From positions 1 to 24,210 of the forward strand of contig CAYRAG010000028.1 in NCBI GenBank assembly GCA_964422185.1: a stretch of DNA of 24,210 nt, written 5' to 3'. Position 1 is the first letter of the stretch. Each line of letters starts with the position of its first letter. The notes under the pieces were generated by a model. The model saw only the letters and a program-made list of their open reading frames with translations. It did no database searches and was not told the origin of the DNA. Of the stretch, positions 15,061 to 21,390 are shown piece after piece. Position numbers and translations under genes: made by a program. The DNA comes from CALXCT01 sp964422185. GTDB taxonomy: Bacteria; Bacillota; Clostridia; Oscillospirales; Oscillospiraceae.

Positions 15061-15639
15061 TTATCTCCTCTGTTCCGCCGGGCCGTTTTCCCGCTTCTCC
15101 ACCTCTTCCAGGTACTTGTAGACCGTGTACCGGGACACGCCCAGCCGGCCGGCCACATAGGGCACGGCACCCCGGTAGGAGAACGCGTGCCTGCGCTTCA
15201 TCCGTGCGACCAGGTTGATCCGGTCCCGCCTGGTCAGCTCGGAGACCGGCAGACCCGCCGCCGCCAGACTCTCGTCAAACACGAGGGCCAGGGCGGCGTT
15301 CTCCGTCTCGCTCTGCCCGTCCGCCTCCGGGCGGATCAGCTCCGCCAGAACCCGGCTGGCGGACACCAGCGCGGCGCAGTCGAAGCGGACACCCAGCACC
15401 AGGTCAAACTCCGGCTGCGTCAGGTGGAACGCGGCGCATTTGACCTGCTCCCCGGGCAGCGCGCCTGGATCCGCAAATTGTTCGTCCTCCGCCTCCGTCT
15501 CCCGGCTGTGGTAGGCCGCCAGGACGGGGTGATCCGGCGCCGAGTAATCCTGAACCAGCGTCTGGCAGGAGCTGCCGAACATCCCCGCCAGTCCTCTGGC
15601 GACAATGTCCAGAAACGCGAACGCCTCATCTCGGGTCAC
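15061..15639 (-). CDS. YheO-like PAS/helix-turn-helix transcriptional regulator
   Basis: The 192-residue protein matches the YheO/DauR layout: an N-terminal PAS-like sensing domain (about 1-115, with ARGLAGMFGSSCQTLVQDY near the start) and a C-terminal helix-turn-helix (about 140-185) with RGAVPYVAGRLGVSRYTVYKYL as recognition region. Such proteins bind DNA and respond to small ligands that are mostly unknown. The start needs care: a GTG at 15648 lies inside the ribosome binding site AGGGGAGG, whereas the GTG at 15639 sits eight bases after it, so I use the latter. The gene begins 34 bases after ahcY in the same direction with no terminator between, so they are probably co-transcribed. That links the unknown ligand to methyl-cycle or purine/homocysteine metabolism, by inference. 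Confidence 0.82.
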   Translation of the reverse strand: MTRDEAFAFLDIVARGLAGMFGSSCQTLVQDYSAPDHPVLAAYHSRETEAEDEQFADPGALPGEQVKCAAFHLTQPEFDLVLGVRFDCAALVSASRVLAELIRPEADGQSETENAALALVFDESLAAAGLPVSELTRRDRINLVARMKRRHAFSYRGAVPYVAGRLGVSRYTVYKYLEEVEKRENGPAEQRR

Positions 15640-15673
15640 GGCGGCCACCTCCCCTGGAAAACACGGTACGATG

Positions 15674-16918
15674 CTACACCTGCCAGCCGGCCAGATATGC
15701 CTGCTGTTCCGGCGTCAGGGTGTCGATGGACAGGCCAAGCGCGGCCAGCTTCACCCTGCCGATCTCGTCGTCAATGGAGTCGGGCACCGGGTAGAGCCTC
15801 TTCTCCAGGCCGCTCCGGTGCTTCACCAGCCACTCCAGAGCCAGCGCCTGGACGGAGAACGACATATCCATGATCTCTGCGGGGTGCCCGTTTCCAGCCG
15901 CCAGGTTCACCAGGCGGCCCTCGCCGATCACATTCAGCGTCCGGCCGTCCGGGAGGGTGAACCCTTCGATGTTCTCCCGGCGGATCTCGCGCTTCACCGC
16001 CATCTCCGCCAGGGCGGCCACATTCACCTCGCAGTCGAAGTGGCCGGCGTTGGTCAGAAACGCGTTGTCCTTCATCACCGCGAAATGCCTGGGGGTGATG
16101 ACATCTTTGCAGCCGGTGACCGTGACGAAGATGTCGCCCAGAGGCGCGGCCTCGTCCATGGTCATCACCTGGAAGCCGCACATGGTGGCGTCCAGCGCCT
16201 TGAACGGATCCACCTCTGTCACAATCACATGGGCGCCCATGCCGGAGGCCCGCATCGCCACACCCTTGCCGCACCAGCCGTACCCGGCGACGACCACCGT
16301 CTTGCCCGCCACCATCAGATTCGTGGTGTGCATGATGGCGTCCCATACGCTCTGGCCGGTTCCGTATTTGTTGTCGTAGTAGTGCTTCGCCTTGGCGTCA
16401 TTCACCGCCATCATGGCGCAGGGCAGGATGCCCTCCCGCTCTCTGGCTTTCAGACGGAGGATGCCGGTGGTGGTCTCCTCGCAGCCGCCGATCAGGTGAT
16501 CCGCGCAGTCGCTGCACGCGCCGCCCAGCAGATCCACCAGATCGCCGCCGTCGTCCACAATCAGGTGGGGGTGGCACTGGAGCGTCTCCGTGAGCAGCCG
16601 GGTATACCCCTGGGCGTCCACGCCGTGGATGCCGAAAGTCTCCACGCCCATACTGGCCAGGCCCGCGGCCACATCGTCCTGGGTGGACAGGGGGTTGGAG
16701 CCCGTGAGGAAGACCTGGGCGCCGCCCCTGGCCAGCACATAGCCCAGATTGGCGGTCTTGGCCTCCAGGTGAACCGACACGGCGATCCGCAGGCCGTCAA
16801 ACGGCTTCTCCCGCTCGAACCTGGCCTCGATGCCGCTCAGGGCGGGCATGAAGCTGCGCACCCACTCGATTTTCTGCCGCCCGGACGGGGCGAGGGACAT
16901 ATCTTTGACAATACTCAT
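15674..16918 (-). CDS. ahcY: Adenosylhomocysteinase (S-adenosylhomocysteine hydrolase)
   Basis: The 414-residue enzyme splits S-adenosylhomocysteine to adenosine and homocysteine using bound NAD, relieving product inhibition of methyltransferases. The NAD loop GYGWCGKG is at 212-219. Catalytic-region residues seen are His50 (VHLEAKTA), Asp123 (VDDGGDL), Glu148 (CEETTTG), and Lys178, Asp182 and Asn183 (NDAKAKHYYDN), each eight below the human numbering where comparable. HFDCEVN and GRLVNLAAGNGHPAEIMDMSF are also typical. It is shorter than animal enzymes and ends without their KPxxYRY tail, resembling the compact archaeal and thermophile type. The ATG at 16918 has GGGAGG eight bases upstream; any longer reading crosses its own promoter and the divergent gene. 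No SAH riboswitch was recognised. Confidence 0.95.
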   Translation of the reverse strand: MSIVKDMSLAPSGRQKIEWVRSFMPALSGIEARFEREKPFDGLRIAVSVHLEAKTANLGYVLARGGAQVFLTGSNPLSTQDDVAAGLASMGVETFGIHGVDAQGYTRLLTETLQCHPHLIVDDGGDLVDLLGGACSDCADHLIGGCEETTTGILRLKAREREGILPCAMMAVNDAKAKHYYDNKYGTGQSVWDAIMHTTNLMVAGKTVVVAGYGWCGKGVAMRASGMGAHVIVTEVDPFKALDATMCGFQVMTMDEAAPLGDIFVTVTGCKDVITPRHFAVMKDNAFLTNAGHFDCEVNVAALAEMAVKREIRRENIEGFTLPDGRTLNVIGEGRLVNLAAGNGHPAEIMDMSFSVQALALEWLVKHRSGLEKRLYPVPDSIDDEIGRVKLAALGLSIDTLTPEQQAYLAGWQV

Positions 16919-16949
16919 GGACGGTACCTCCCGTTGCGTTCTGAGCGCT

Positions 16950-16978
16950 ATTGTAGCACAGCCTTTCCGGTTTCGCAA
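16950..16978 (-). promoter_or_regulatory. Promoter of ahcY
   Basis: Minus strand TTGCGA (16978-16973), 17 bases, TACAAT (16955-16950). The start point would be near 16943, leaving a leader of only about 25 bases, which is too short for a riboswitch. Confidence 0.7.
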
Positions 16979-17005
16979 CCGGCAAACGGTCTGAAACCGT
17001 CCGGT
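16978..17005. promoter_or_regulatory. Imperfect dyad abutting the ahcY -35
   Basis: ACCGG, CAA, ACGGT, CTGAA, ACCGT, CCGGT: an inverted repeat of 5+5 bp on each side with one three-base asymmetry. It starts on the outermost base of the ahcY -35 and lies between the two divergent genes, so it is a candidate operator. No binding protein is known. Confidence 0.35.
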
Positions 17006-17140
17006 ACAGGGCGCGGCGCGAACGGCGCCAGTTCCGGCTCCATGTGCCGGGGGAAATATTTGGCAATTGCGGATAGATTTTTCCGGAAAAGTGGCGTAGA
17101 ATAGGTTCCACCATCTCTGTTCCACACTGGAGGGATCCCC

Positions 17141-18040
17141 ATGCTGCGCTGGCTTGACCAGTTCCCCTACAAACACCCCCGGTTCGGCATCCCGAATCTG
17201 ATCCGGTTTGTCGTCCTGGCGAATGTCGTCGTCTTTATCATCGACGCCGTCAGCCACGGCACACTGTCCTCTCTGCTGGCGTTCTCCCCCGCCCTCGTGC
17301 TGCACGGGGAGATCTGGCGCCTGTTCACCTTTGTCCTGGTGCCGGAGCCCTACAGCGTCTCCGGACTCGGCCCGATCTGGTTTGTGCTCTCCATGCTGTT
17401 CTACTACTCCCTGGGCTCCACCCTGGAGCAGTTCTGGGGGAAAGGCCGCTTTACCCTGTTCTATCTGAGCGGCAACCTCCTCACGGTCATCGCGTCTTTC
17501 GTCTCCTACGGTCTGTGCGCCCTGACCGGATCCGCGAGCCTGTTCGGGTATGTCCCCATCACCGCCGGCCAGATCAACTTCTCCATCCTGCTGGCCTTTG
17601 CCACTGTGTTTCCGGATCAGCAGTTCCGGATCTATTTCCTCATCCCCATCAAGGCCAAATGGCTGGCCGTCCTCTATGTGGCGCTGCGGGTGTGGTCCTA
17701 CCTCCGGATGGCGGGTCCGACCCTGTCGATCATGCTGCCCGTGATGCTGCCTCTGGATCTCGCGGCCCTGGTCAACTACCTGCTGTTCTTCCACACGGAG
17801 GTGGGCCGGTTCTTCCGGAGGGTGATGCCCGCACGCGCACGGGTGTCCAATCCCAAAACCATCAATTTCAAGGACGCGCAGCGCGATACCCGGGAGCGCA
17901 AAGGCTACCTCCACAAGTGCACCGTGTGCGGCAGAACCGACACGGACTACCCGGATCTGGAGTTCCGCTACTGCTCCAAATGCAACGGGTACTACTGCTA
18001 CTGCATCGACCACATCAACAACCATGTCCATATCCAGTGA
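17141..18040 (+). CDS. Rhomboid-like membrane protein with C-terminal zinc-ribbon-like domain
   Basis: The 299-residue protein has about six hydrophobic segments between residues 20 and 220 and rhomboid-like landmarks: EIWRLFTF after the first helix and a LGSTLEQFWGKGRFTLFYLSG stretch resembling the rhomboid GxxxExxxGxxxF region. The catalytic GxSG serine and the TM6 histidine of active rhomboid proteases are not apparent; the corresponding regions read TAGQINFSILLAF and LAALVNYLLFF. After a basic linker (223-258) comes a cytosolic cysteine-rich tail with C260, C263, C278, C281, C286, C288 and H291/H295, likely a zinc-binding ribbon. I infer a rhomboid pseudoprotease (Derlin or iRhom-like in principle) with unknown partners. 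GGAGG lies seven bases before the ATG. It is divergent from ahcY and has no obvious strong promoter. Confidence 0.75.
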   Translation: MLRWLDQFPYKHPRFGIPNLIRFVVLANVVVFIIDAVSHGTLSSLLAFSPALVLHGEIWRLFTFVLVPEPYSVSGLGPIWFVLSMLFYYSLGSTLEQFWGKGRFTLFYLSGNLLTVIASFVSYGLCALTGSASLFGYVPITAGQINFSILLAFATVFPDQQFRIYFLIPIKAKWLAVLYVALRVWSYLRMAGPTLSIMLPVMLPLDLAALVNYLLFFHTEVGRFFRRVMPARARVSNPKTINFKDAQRDTRERKGYLHKCTVCGRTDTDYPDLEFRYCSKCNGYYCYCIDHINNHVHIQ

Positions 18041-18072
18041 CTTCCCCGCCGAAGAAAAATGGAAAAAAAGCA

Positions 18073-18100
18073 TTGACAAGCCGGCTTTTTCTGTTATAAT
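18073..18100 (+). promoter_or_regulatory. Promoter of the SAM-I riboswitch and metK
   Basis: TTGACA (18073-18078), 16 bases, TATAAT (18095-18100): both hexamers match consensus. The transcript would begin near 18107, just ahead of the aptamer. Confidence 0.88.
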
Positions 18101-18136
18101 CCGGCGTAGCGGCTGCGGCCGCGCACAATTGAATCA

Positions 18137-18232
18137 CCTTATCAAGAGTGACGGAGGGACCGGCCCAATGAAGTCCAGCAACCTGCCGCGAGGCAAGGTG
18201 CTAAATCCGGCGGTGTGAATCGAAAGATGAGG
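18137..18232 (+). promoter_or_regulatory. SAM-I (S-box) riboswitch aptamer
   Basis: Core S-box signatures appear in order: TTATCAAGAGTGACGGAGGG, ACCGGCCCAATGAAG, CAGCAACCTGC, GCAAGGTGCTAAATCC and GAAAGATGAGG. P1 forms from CCTTA (18137-18141) and TGAGG (18228-18232). SAM binding stabilises P1 and, in the known family, favours the downstream terminator, so metK is shut off when SAM is plentiful. A likely antiterminator pairs GAATCGA (18217-18223) with TCGATTC (18256-18262), which would break the terminator stem. Confidence 0.96.
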
Positions 18233-18248
18233 ACGAGAACGCCTGCTG

Positions 18249-18281
18249 CTCCCTGTCGATTCCATCGACAGGGAGTTTTTT
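18249..18281 (+). terminator. Riboswitch-controlled intrinsic terminator before metK
   Basis: CTCCCTGTCGAT (18249-18260) pairs perfectly over 12 bp with ATCGACAGGGAG (18264-18275) across a three-base loop, followed by TTTTTT. It is the expression platform of the SAM-I riboswitch, acting by transcription attenuation. Confidence 0.95.
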
Positions 18282-18311
18282 CTCCTCCCCAGAAGAAAGG
18301 AAGAATGGACT

Positions 18312-19496
18312 ATGGCAAGACATCTGTTTACCTCCGAATCCGTGACCGAGGGTCACCCCGACAAGATCTGCGATCAGATCTCCGACGCCATCCTGGACGC
18401 CATCATCGCGCAGGATCCCGAGGCCCGGGTGGCCTGTGAGACCACCGTGACCACCGGCATCATCTCCATCATGGGCGAGATCTCCACCCACAGCAATGTG
18501 GACATCCCCAAGATCGCCCGCGGCGTCGTGAAAGACATCGGCTACGACCGTGCGAAGTACGGCTTTGACTGCCACACCTGCGCCGTCGTCACCTCCATTG
18601 ACGAGCAGTCCCCCGATATCGCCCAGGGCGTCAACAAGGCGCTGGAGGCGCGGGAGGGCGCCATGGACGACGGTCTGGACAACGGGGCCGGCGACCAGGG
18701 CATGATGTTCGGCTACGCCTGCGATGAGACCCCCGAGCTGATGCCGCTGCCCATCTCCCTGGCGCATCAGCTGGCCAAGCGGCTCGCCCAGGTGCGCAAG
18801 GACGGTCTGGTGGACTATCTCCGTCCGGACGGCAAGACGCAGGTCACCATTGAATACGACGAAAACAACCGCCCTGTCCGCGTGGACACCATCGTGGTCT
18901 CCACCCAGCACAGCCCGAAAGTGGAGCTGGATCAGATCCGTGCGGATATGCAGGAGCTGGTCATCCGGCCCGTCATCCCCGCCGGTCTCATCGACGATCG
19001 CACGAAGCTCTTTGTGAATCCCACCGGCCGCTTCGTCATCGGCGGCCCCCAGGGCGACTCCGGTCTGACCGGCCGGAAGATCATTGTGGACACCTACGGC
19101 GGATCCGCCCCCCACGGTGGCGGCGCGTTCTCCGGCAAGGATCCCACGAAAGTGGACCGCTCCGCCGCGTACGCCGCACGCTGGGTCGCCAAGAACATCG
19201 TGGCGGCCGGTCTCGCCACCCGCTGCCAGGTTCAGCTGGCCTACGCCATCGGCGTGGCGCGGCCCGTCTCCGTCATGGTGGACACTTTCGGCACCGGCAC
19301 CGTGGCGGACGACGCGCTGTCTGACGCCGCCACCAGGGTCTTTGACCTGCGGCCCGCCGCCATCATCCGGGATCTGGATCTGCGCAGGCCCATCTACCGC
19401 CAGCTGGCGGCCTACGGCCACATGGGGCGCACGGATCTGGGCGTGTCCTGGGAGAACACCGACCGCGTCGACGCGCTGAAGGCGGCGCTGAACTAA
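18312..19496 (+). CDS. metK: S-adenosylmethionine synthetase
   Basis: The 394-residue enzyme makes S-adenosylmethionine from methionine and ATP. Hallmarks are GHPDK (14-18), the hexapeptide-containing GAGDQGMMFGYA (125-136), the FVIGGPQGDSGLTGRKI stretch, the glycine-rich GGSAPHGGGAFSGKDPTKVD and ARPVSVMVDTFGTG. Length is standard. AAGGA lies about ten bases before the ATG at 18312; a nearby ATG at 18305 is out of frame. Expression is governed by the SAM-I riboswitch and its terminator directly upstream. Its product is consumed in methylation to give S-adenosylhomocysteine, the substrate of AhcY encoded about 1.4 kb away on the other strand. Confidence 0.98.
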   Translation: MARHLFTSESVTEGHPDKICDQISDAILDAIIAQDPEARVACETTVTTGIISIMGEISTHSNVDIPKIARGVVKDIGYDRAKYGFDCHTCAVVTSIDEQSPDIAQGVNKALEAREGAMDDGLDNGAGDQGMMFGYACDETPELMPLPISLAHQLAKRLAQVRKDGLVDYLRPDGKTQVTIEYDENNRPVRVDTIVVSTQHSPKVELDQIRADMQELVIRPVIPAGLIDDRTKLFVNPTGRFVIGGPQGDSGLTGRKIIVDTYGGSAPHGGGAFSGKDPTKVDRSAAYAARWVAKNIVAAGLATRCQVQLAYAIGVARPVSVMVDTFGTGTVADDALSDAATRVFDLRPAAIIRDLDLRRPIYRQLAAYGHMGRTDLGVSWENTDRVDALKAALN

Positions 19497-19511
19497 ACCC
19501 ACGGAGAGTCA

Positions 19512-19541
19512 AAAACGGGACGGCAGCCGCCGTCCCGTTTT
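19512..19541. terminator. Bidirectional terminator between metK and the nitroreductase gene
   Basis: AAAACGGGACGGC (19512-19524) pairs perfectly over 13 bp with GCCGTCCCGTTTT (19529-19541) around AGCC. The plus strand continues CTTTT and the minus strand T, so it works for both convergent genes. Confidence 0.93.
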
Positions 19542-19550
19542 CTTTTCGCA

Positions 19551-20324
19551 CTAGTGCCATGTGATTTCCGCCGGCTTGCGCCAGGCCGCGTTGCAGTAGA
19601 CCTCGCCGTCCGCGTAGCCCGTAAGGAGCACGCCGCCGATGTGGTGGTCGGCCGGGATGCCCAGCTTCTCCCGCAGTTCCGGCGTGGCGATGATCGTGCG
19701 CTTGCAGTAGCCGCCCCAGCACGCGGACAGCCCCTCCCGGCGCAGCAGCAGCTCCGCCGTCGCCATGGCAATGACCACATCGCCCTCCGGGTTGCTGGCG
19801 TCGTCCGGGATGTGCCCGATGATCACGCAGGGCGCGCCGCAGGTGAGCATATTCCGGCCGCGGCTCAGCTGCGCGTGCATCTCTCTGCCCCTGCCGTGGG
19901 CCTCGCCCCAGGCGAGGATATAGGGGATCAGGGCGTCCGTCTTCTCCCTGCCCAGAATGACCGTCCAGCGGTTTCTGTGCTCGTTCTTGCTGCTGGGCGC
20001 GTACTCCGCCTCGTTGAGCACTTTCTGCAGCACGGCGCGATCCGGGCAGTCCGGGCGGAAATGCCGGGTGGAGCGCCGCGTCATCACCGTGCGGACGACC
20101 TCGTCCTCCGGCAGCGCGGGGTACAGTTCCGCCTCCTCCAGCCCCTCCCACGCGAGGGCGTGCTCGGGACAGGCGGCGGTGCAGTGGAAGCAGGCCATGC
20201 AGGATCTGTTCTGATCGACCGCGGCTTTCCCGTCCTCCAGCCGGACAATGCCCAGCGGGCACGCCCGGACACAGTTCCCGCAGCCGCTGCACAGATCCGG
20301 CCGGACGAGCGGACGGCCGGTCAT
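19551..20324 (-). CDS. Ferredoxin-nitroreductase fusion protein
   Basis: The 257-residue protein joins an N-terminal two-cluster ferredoxin to a nitroreductase-family flavin domain. Cysteines 12, 15, 18 and 22 (LCSGCGNCVRACP) and 42, 45, 48 and 52 (SCMACFHCTAACP) would hold two [4Fe-4S] clusters. The FMN domain starts near residue 75 with MTRRSTRHFRP and includes APSSKNEHRNRW and a late GIPADHHIGGVLLTGY. Such fusions are common in anaerobes and pass electrons from ferredoxin to the flavin; substrates are mostly unknown. The ATG at 20324 has GGGAGG seven bases upstream and overlaps the stop of a 24-codon ORF as ATGA. It lies downstream of a flavodoxin-like reductase in the same direction, suggesting a small redox operon. 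Confidence 0.9.
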   Translation of the reverse strand: MTGRPLVRPDLCSGCGNCVRACPLGIVRLEDGKAAVDQNRSCMACFHCTAACPEHALAWEGLEEAELYPALPEDEVVRTVMTRRSTRHFRPDCPDRAVLQKVLNEAEYAPSSKNEHRNRWTVILGREKTDALIPYILAWGEAHGRGREMHAQLSRGRNMLTCGAPCVIIGHIPDDASNPEGDVVIAMATAELLLRREGLSACWGGYCKRTIIATPELREKLGIPADHHIGGVLLTGYADGEVYCNAAWRKPAEITWH

Positions 20325-20395
20325 GGCGCCACCTCCCGGGGTGTCCGGTTCACAGGGTATCTCTGTGCGTTATGGTTATTCTCTCTGGTTTGCAT
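20321..20395 (-). CDS. Small ORF of 24 residues, translationally coupled to the nitroreductase
   Basis: An ATG at 20395 with AGGAGG exactly eight bases upstream (20409-20404) opens a 24-codon frame. It begins MQTRENNHNAQRY, ends in PREVAP, and its TGA overlaps the nitroreductase ATG as ATGA. The peptide is hydrophilic and rich in Asn and Arg, with no signal peptide or repeated regulatory codons. The ideal ribosome site and stop-start overlap argue for real translation. It may act as a coupling leader or a small protein in its own right. I recognise no family. Confidence 0.55.
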   Translation of the reverse strand: MQTRENNHNAQRYPVNRTPREVAP

Positions 20396-20446
20396 GGAAA
20401 CCGCCTCCTGATCCAAATCTTATCTGTCTTGCCGCCGCGTGTGTTC

Positions 20447-21103
20447 TCACGGCGCGGCAGGCGCCGAGAGCCGTTTGCCCAGTTCGTACGCGTTTTTCAG
20501 GTCGATGGGGAACTGGCTGTCCCGGTGGGCGGCCTTTTTTGCCTCGTCGAACATCCCGGCGTAGTATCTGCGGTAGTCGTCAAACTGCCAGGTATCGCAG
20601 GAATACAGGATCTCGCAGCTGCCGAAGACCCTGCCGACCACTTCCGCGGTGTTCCGGAAGACGGAGCCGTAGCCCTGCCGGACCGCCTCCTCCGTCGCGT
20701 TCATGGTCACGATGAGGCCGCACTTCTTTTTCACCGGCAGCAGCTGATCGTGGCTTCCGTCATTCTCGTAGTGCATGGTGGGGAACAGCATCCGGTGCAC
20801 CGCGGAGAGCGTCTCGCCGGTCAGATCCCCGAAGTACACCGGCGAGCCGAGGATCAGGGCGTTCGCCTCATGGATCTGTTCCAGCACGGGGCGCAGGCCG
20901 TCCTGGACGGCGCAGACGCCGTTGGTGGTGTTCCCCCGCAGCTTGCAGGCAAAACAGCTTCTGCAGTCCGTAAACTCCAGATCGAACAGGTGGATGAGCT
21001 GCGTCTCCGCGCCCGCGTCTTTCGCGCCGCGCTCCGCCTCCATCAGAAGTCTGTGTGTATTCCAGCCCTTTCTCGGGCTGCCGTTGAGCAAAACCACTTT
21101 CAT
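20447..21103 (-). CDS. NADPH-dependent FMN reductase/flavodoxin-fold protein
   Basis: This 218-residue protein has the flavodoxin-like fold of the FMN-reductase/iron-sulfur flavoprotein group. The FMN phosphate loop is GSPRKGWNTHRLL (about 8-20), and ILGSPVYFGDLTGET forms the second flavin loop. Between them, CRSCFACKLRGNTTNGVC is the cysteine pattern seen in many anaerobic iron-sulfur flavoproteins and related reductases. It probably passes electrons from NAD(P)H or ferredoxin to an unknown acceptor. I chose the ATG at 21103 because AGGAGG is seven bases upstream; a longer frame to 21370 crosses the promoter region and lacks homology. It runs into the sORF-nitroreductase pair 50-120 bases downstream. 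Confidence 0.88.
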   Translation of the reverse strand: MKVVLLNGSPRKGWNTHRLLMEAERGAKDAGAETQLIHLFDLEFTDCRSCFACKLRGNTTNGVCAVQDGLRPVLEQIHEANALILGSPVYFGDLTGETLSAVHRMLFPTMHYENDGSHDQLLPVKKKCGLIVTMNATEEAVRQGYGSVFRNTAEVVGRVFGSCEILYSCDTWQFDDYRRYYAGMFDEAKKAAHRDSQFPIDLKNAYELGKRLSAPAAP

Positions 21104-21162
21104 CGTAAAACCTCCTGTCGGCACCGTGTGGTGGGAGTCTCCGGCCGGTTCCGGCCTCTCCC

Positions 21163-21192
21163 AGTATACCACATCCGGCGGAACGATGGCAG
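21163..21192 (-). promoter_or_regulatory. Promoter of the flavin-reductase operon
   Basis: Minus-strand extended -10 TGGTATACT (TATACT at 21168-21163) with CTGCCA (21192-21187) 18 bases upstream as a weak -35. Transcription would start about 50 bases before the flavin-reductase ATG. Confidence 0.55.
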
Positions 21193-21324
21193 CGGTTTTC
21201 CGCGGGAAATACACCGCGCCGGGGGCGATTTTTCTCCGGCGGGATCGCGCACCGCCGGGCATAGCCGCATCCCGACCGGCCCGAATTGCGCCTCTGCCGC
21301 CGGGATCGGCGTGCGACATTGCCC

Positions 21325-21352
21325 TTGCAAAACGCCGATAAACTGGTATACT
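21325..21352 (+). promoter_or_regulatory. Promoter of asnS
   Basis: TTGCAA (21325-21330), 16 bases, extended -10 TGGTATACT with TATACT at 21347-21352. The leader is only about 30 bases, so there is no room for a T-box. Confidence 0.7.
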
Positions 21353-21390
21353 GTTGGCATATTCTTTCACCGATGGGAGCGTGATTTACC

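Noticed and set aside
16919..16949. SAH riboswitch for ahcY
   Set aside because: The predicted leader is about 25 bases, too short for the aptamer.
16919..18079. A 387-residue N-terminal extension of AhcY on the minus strand
   Set aside because: It crosses the ahcY promoter and ribosome site and lies antisense to the rhomboid-like gene; AhcY is complete from 16918.
21353..21390. T-box leader for asnS
   Set aside because: The promoter lies only about 30 bases before the ATG, so there is no room for a T-box, although Firmicutes synthetase genes often have one.
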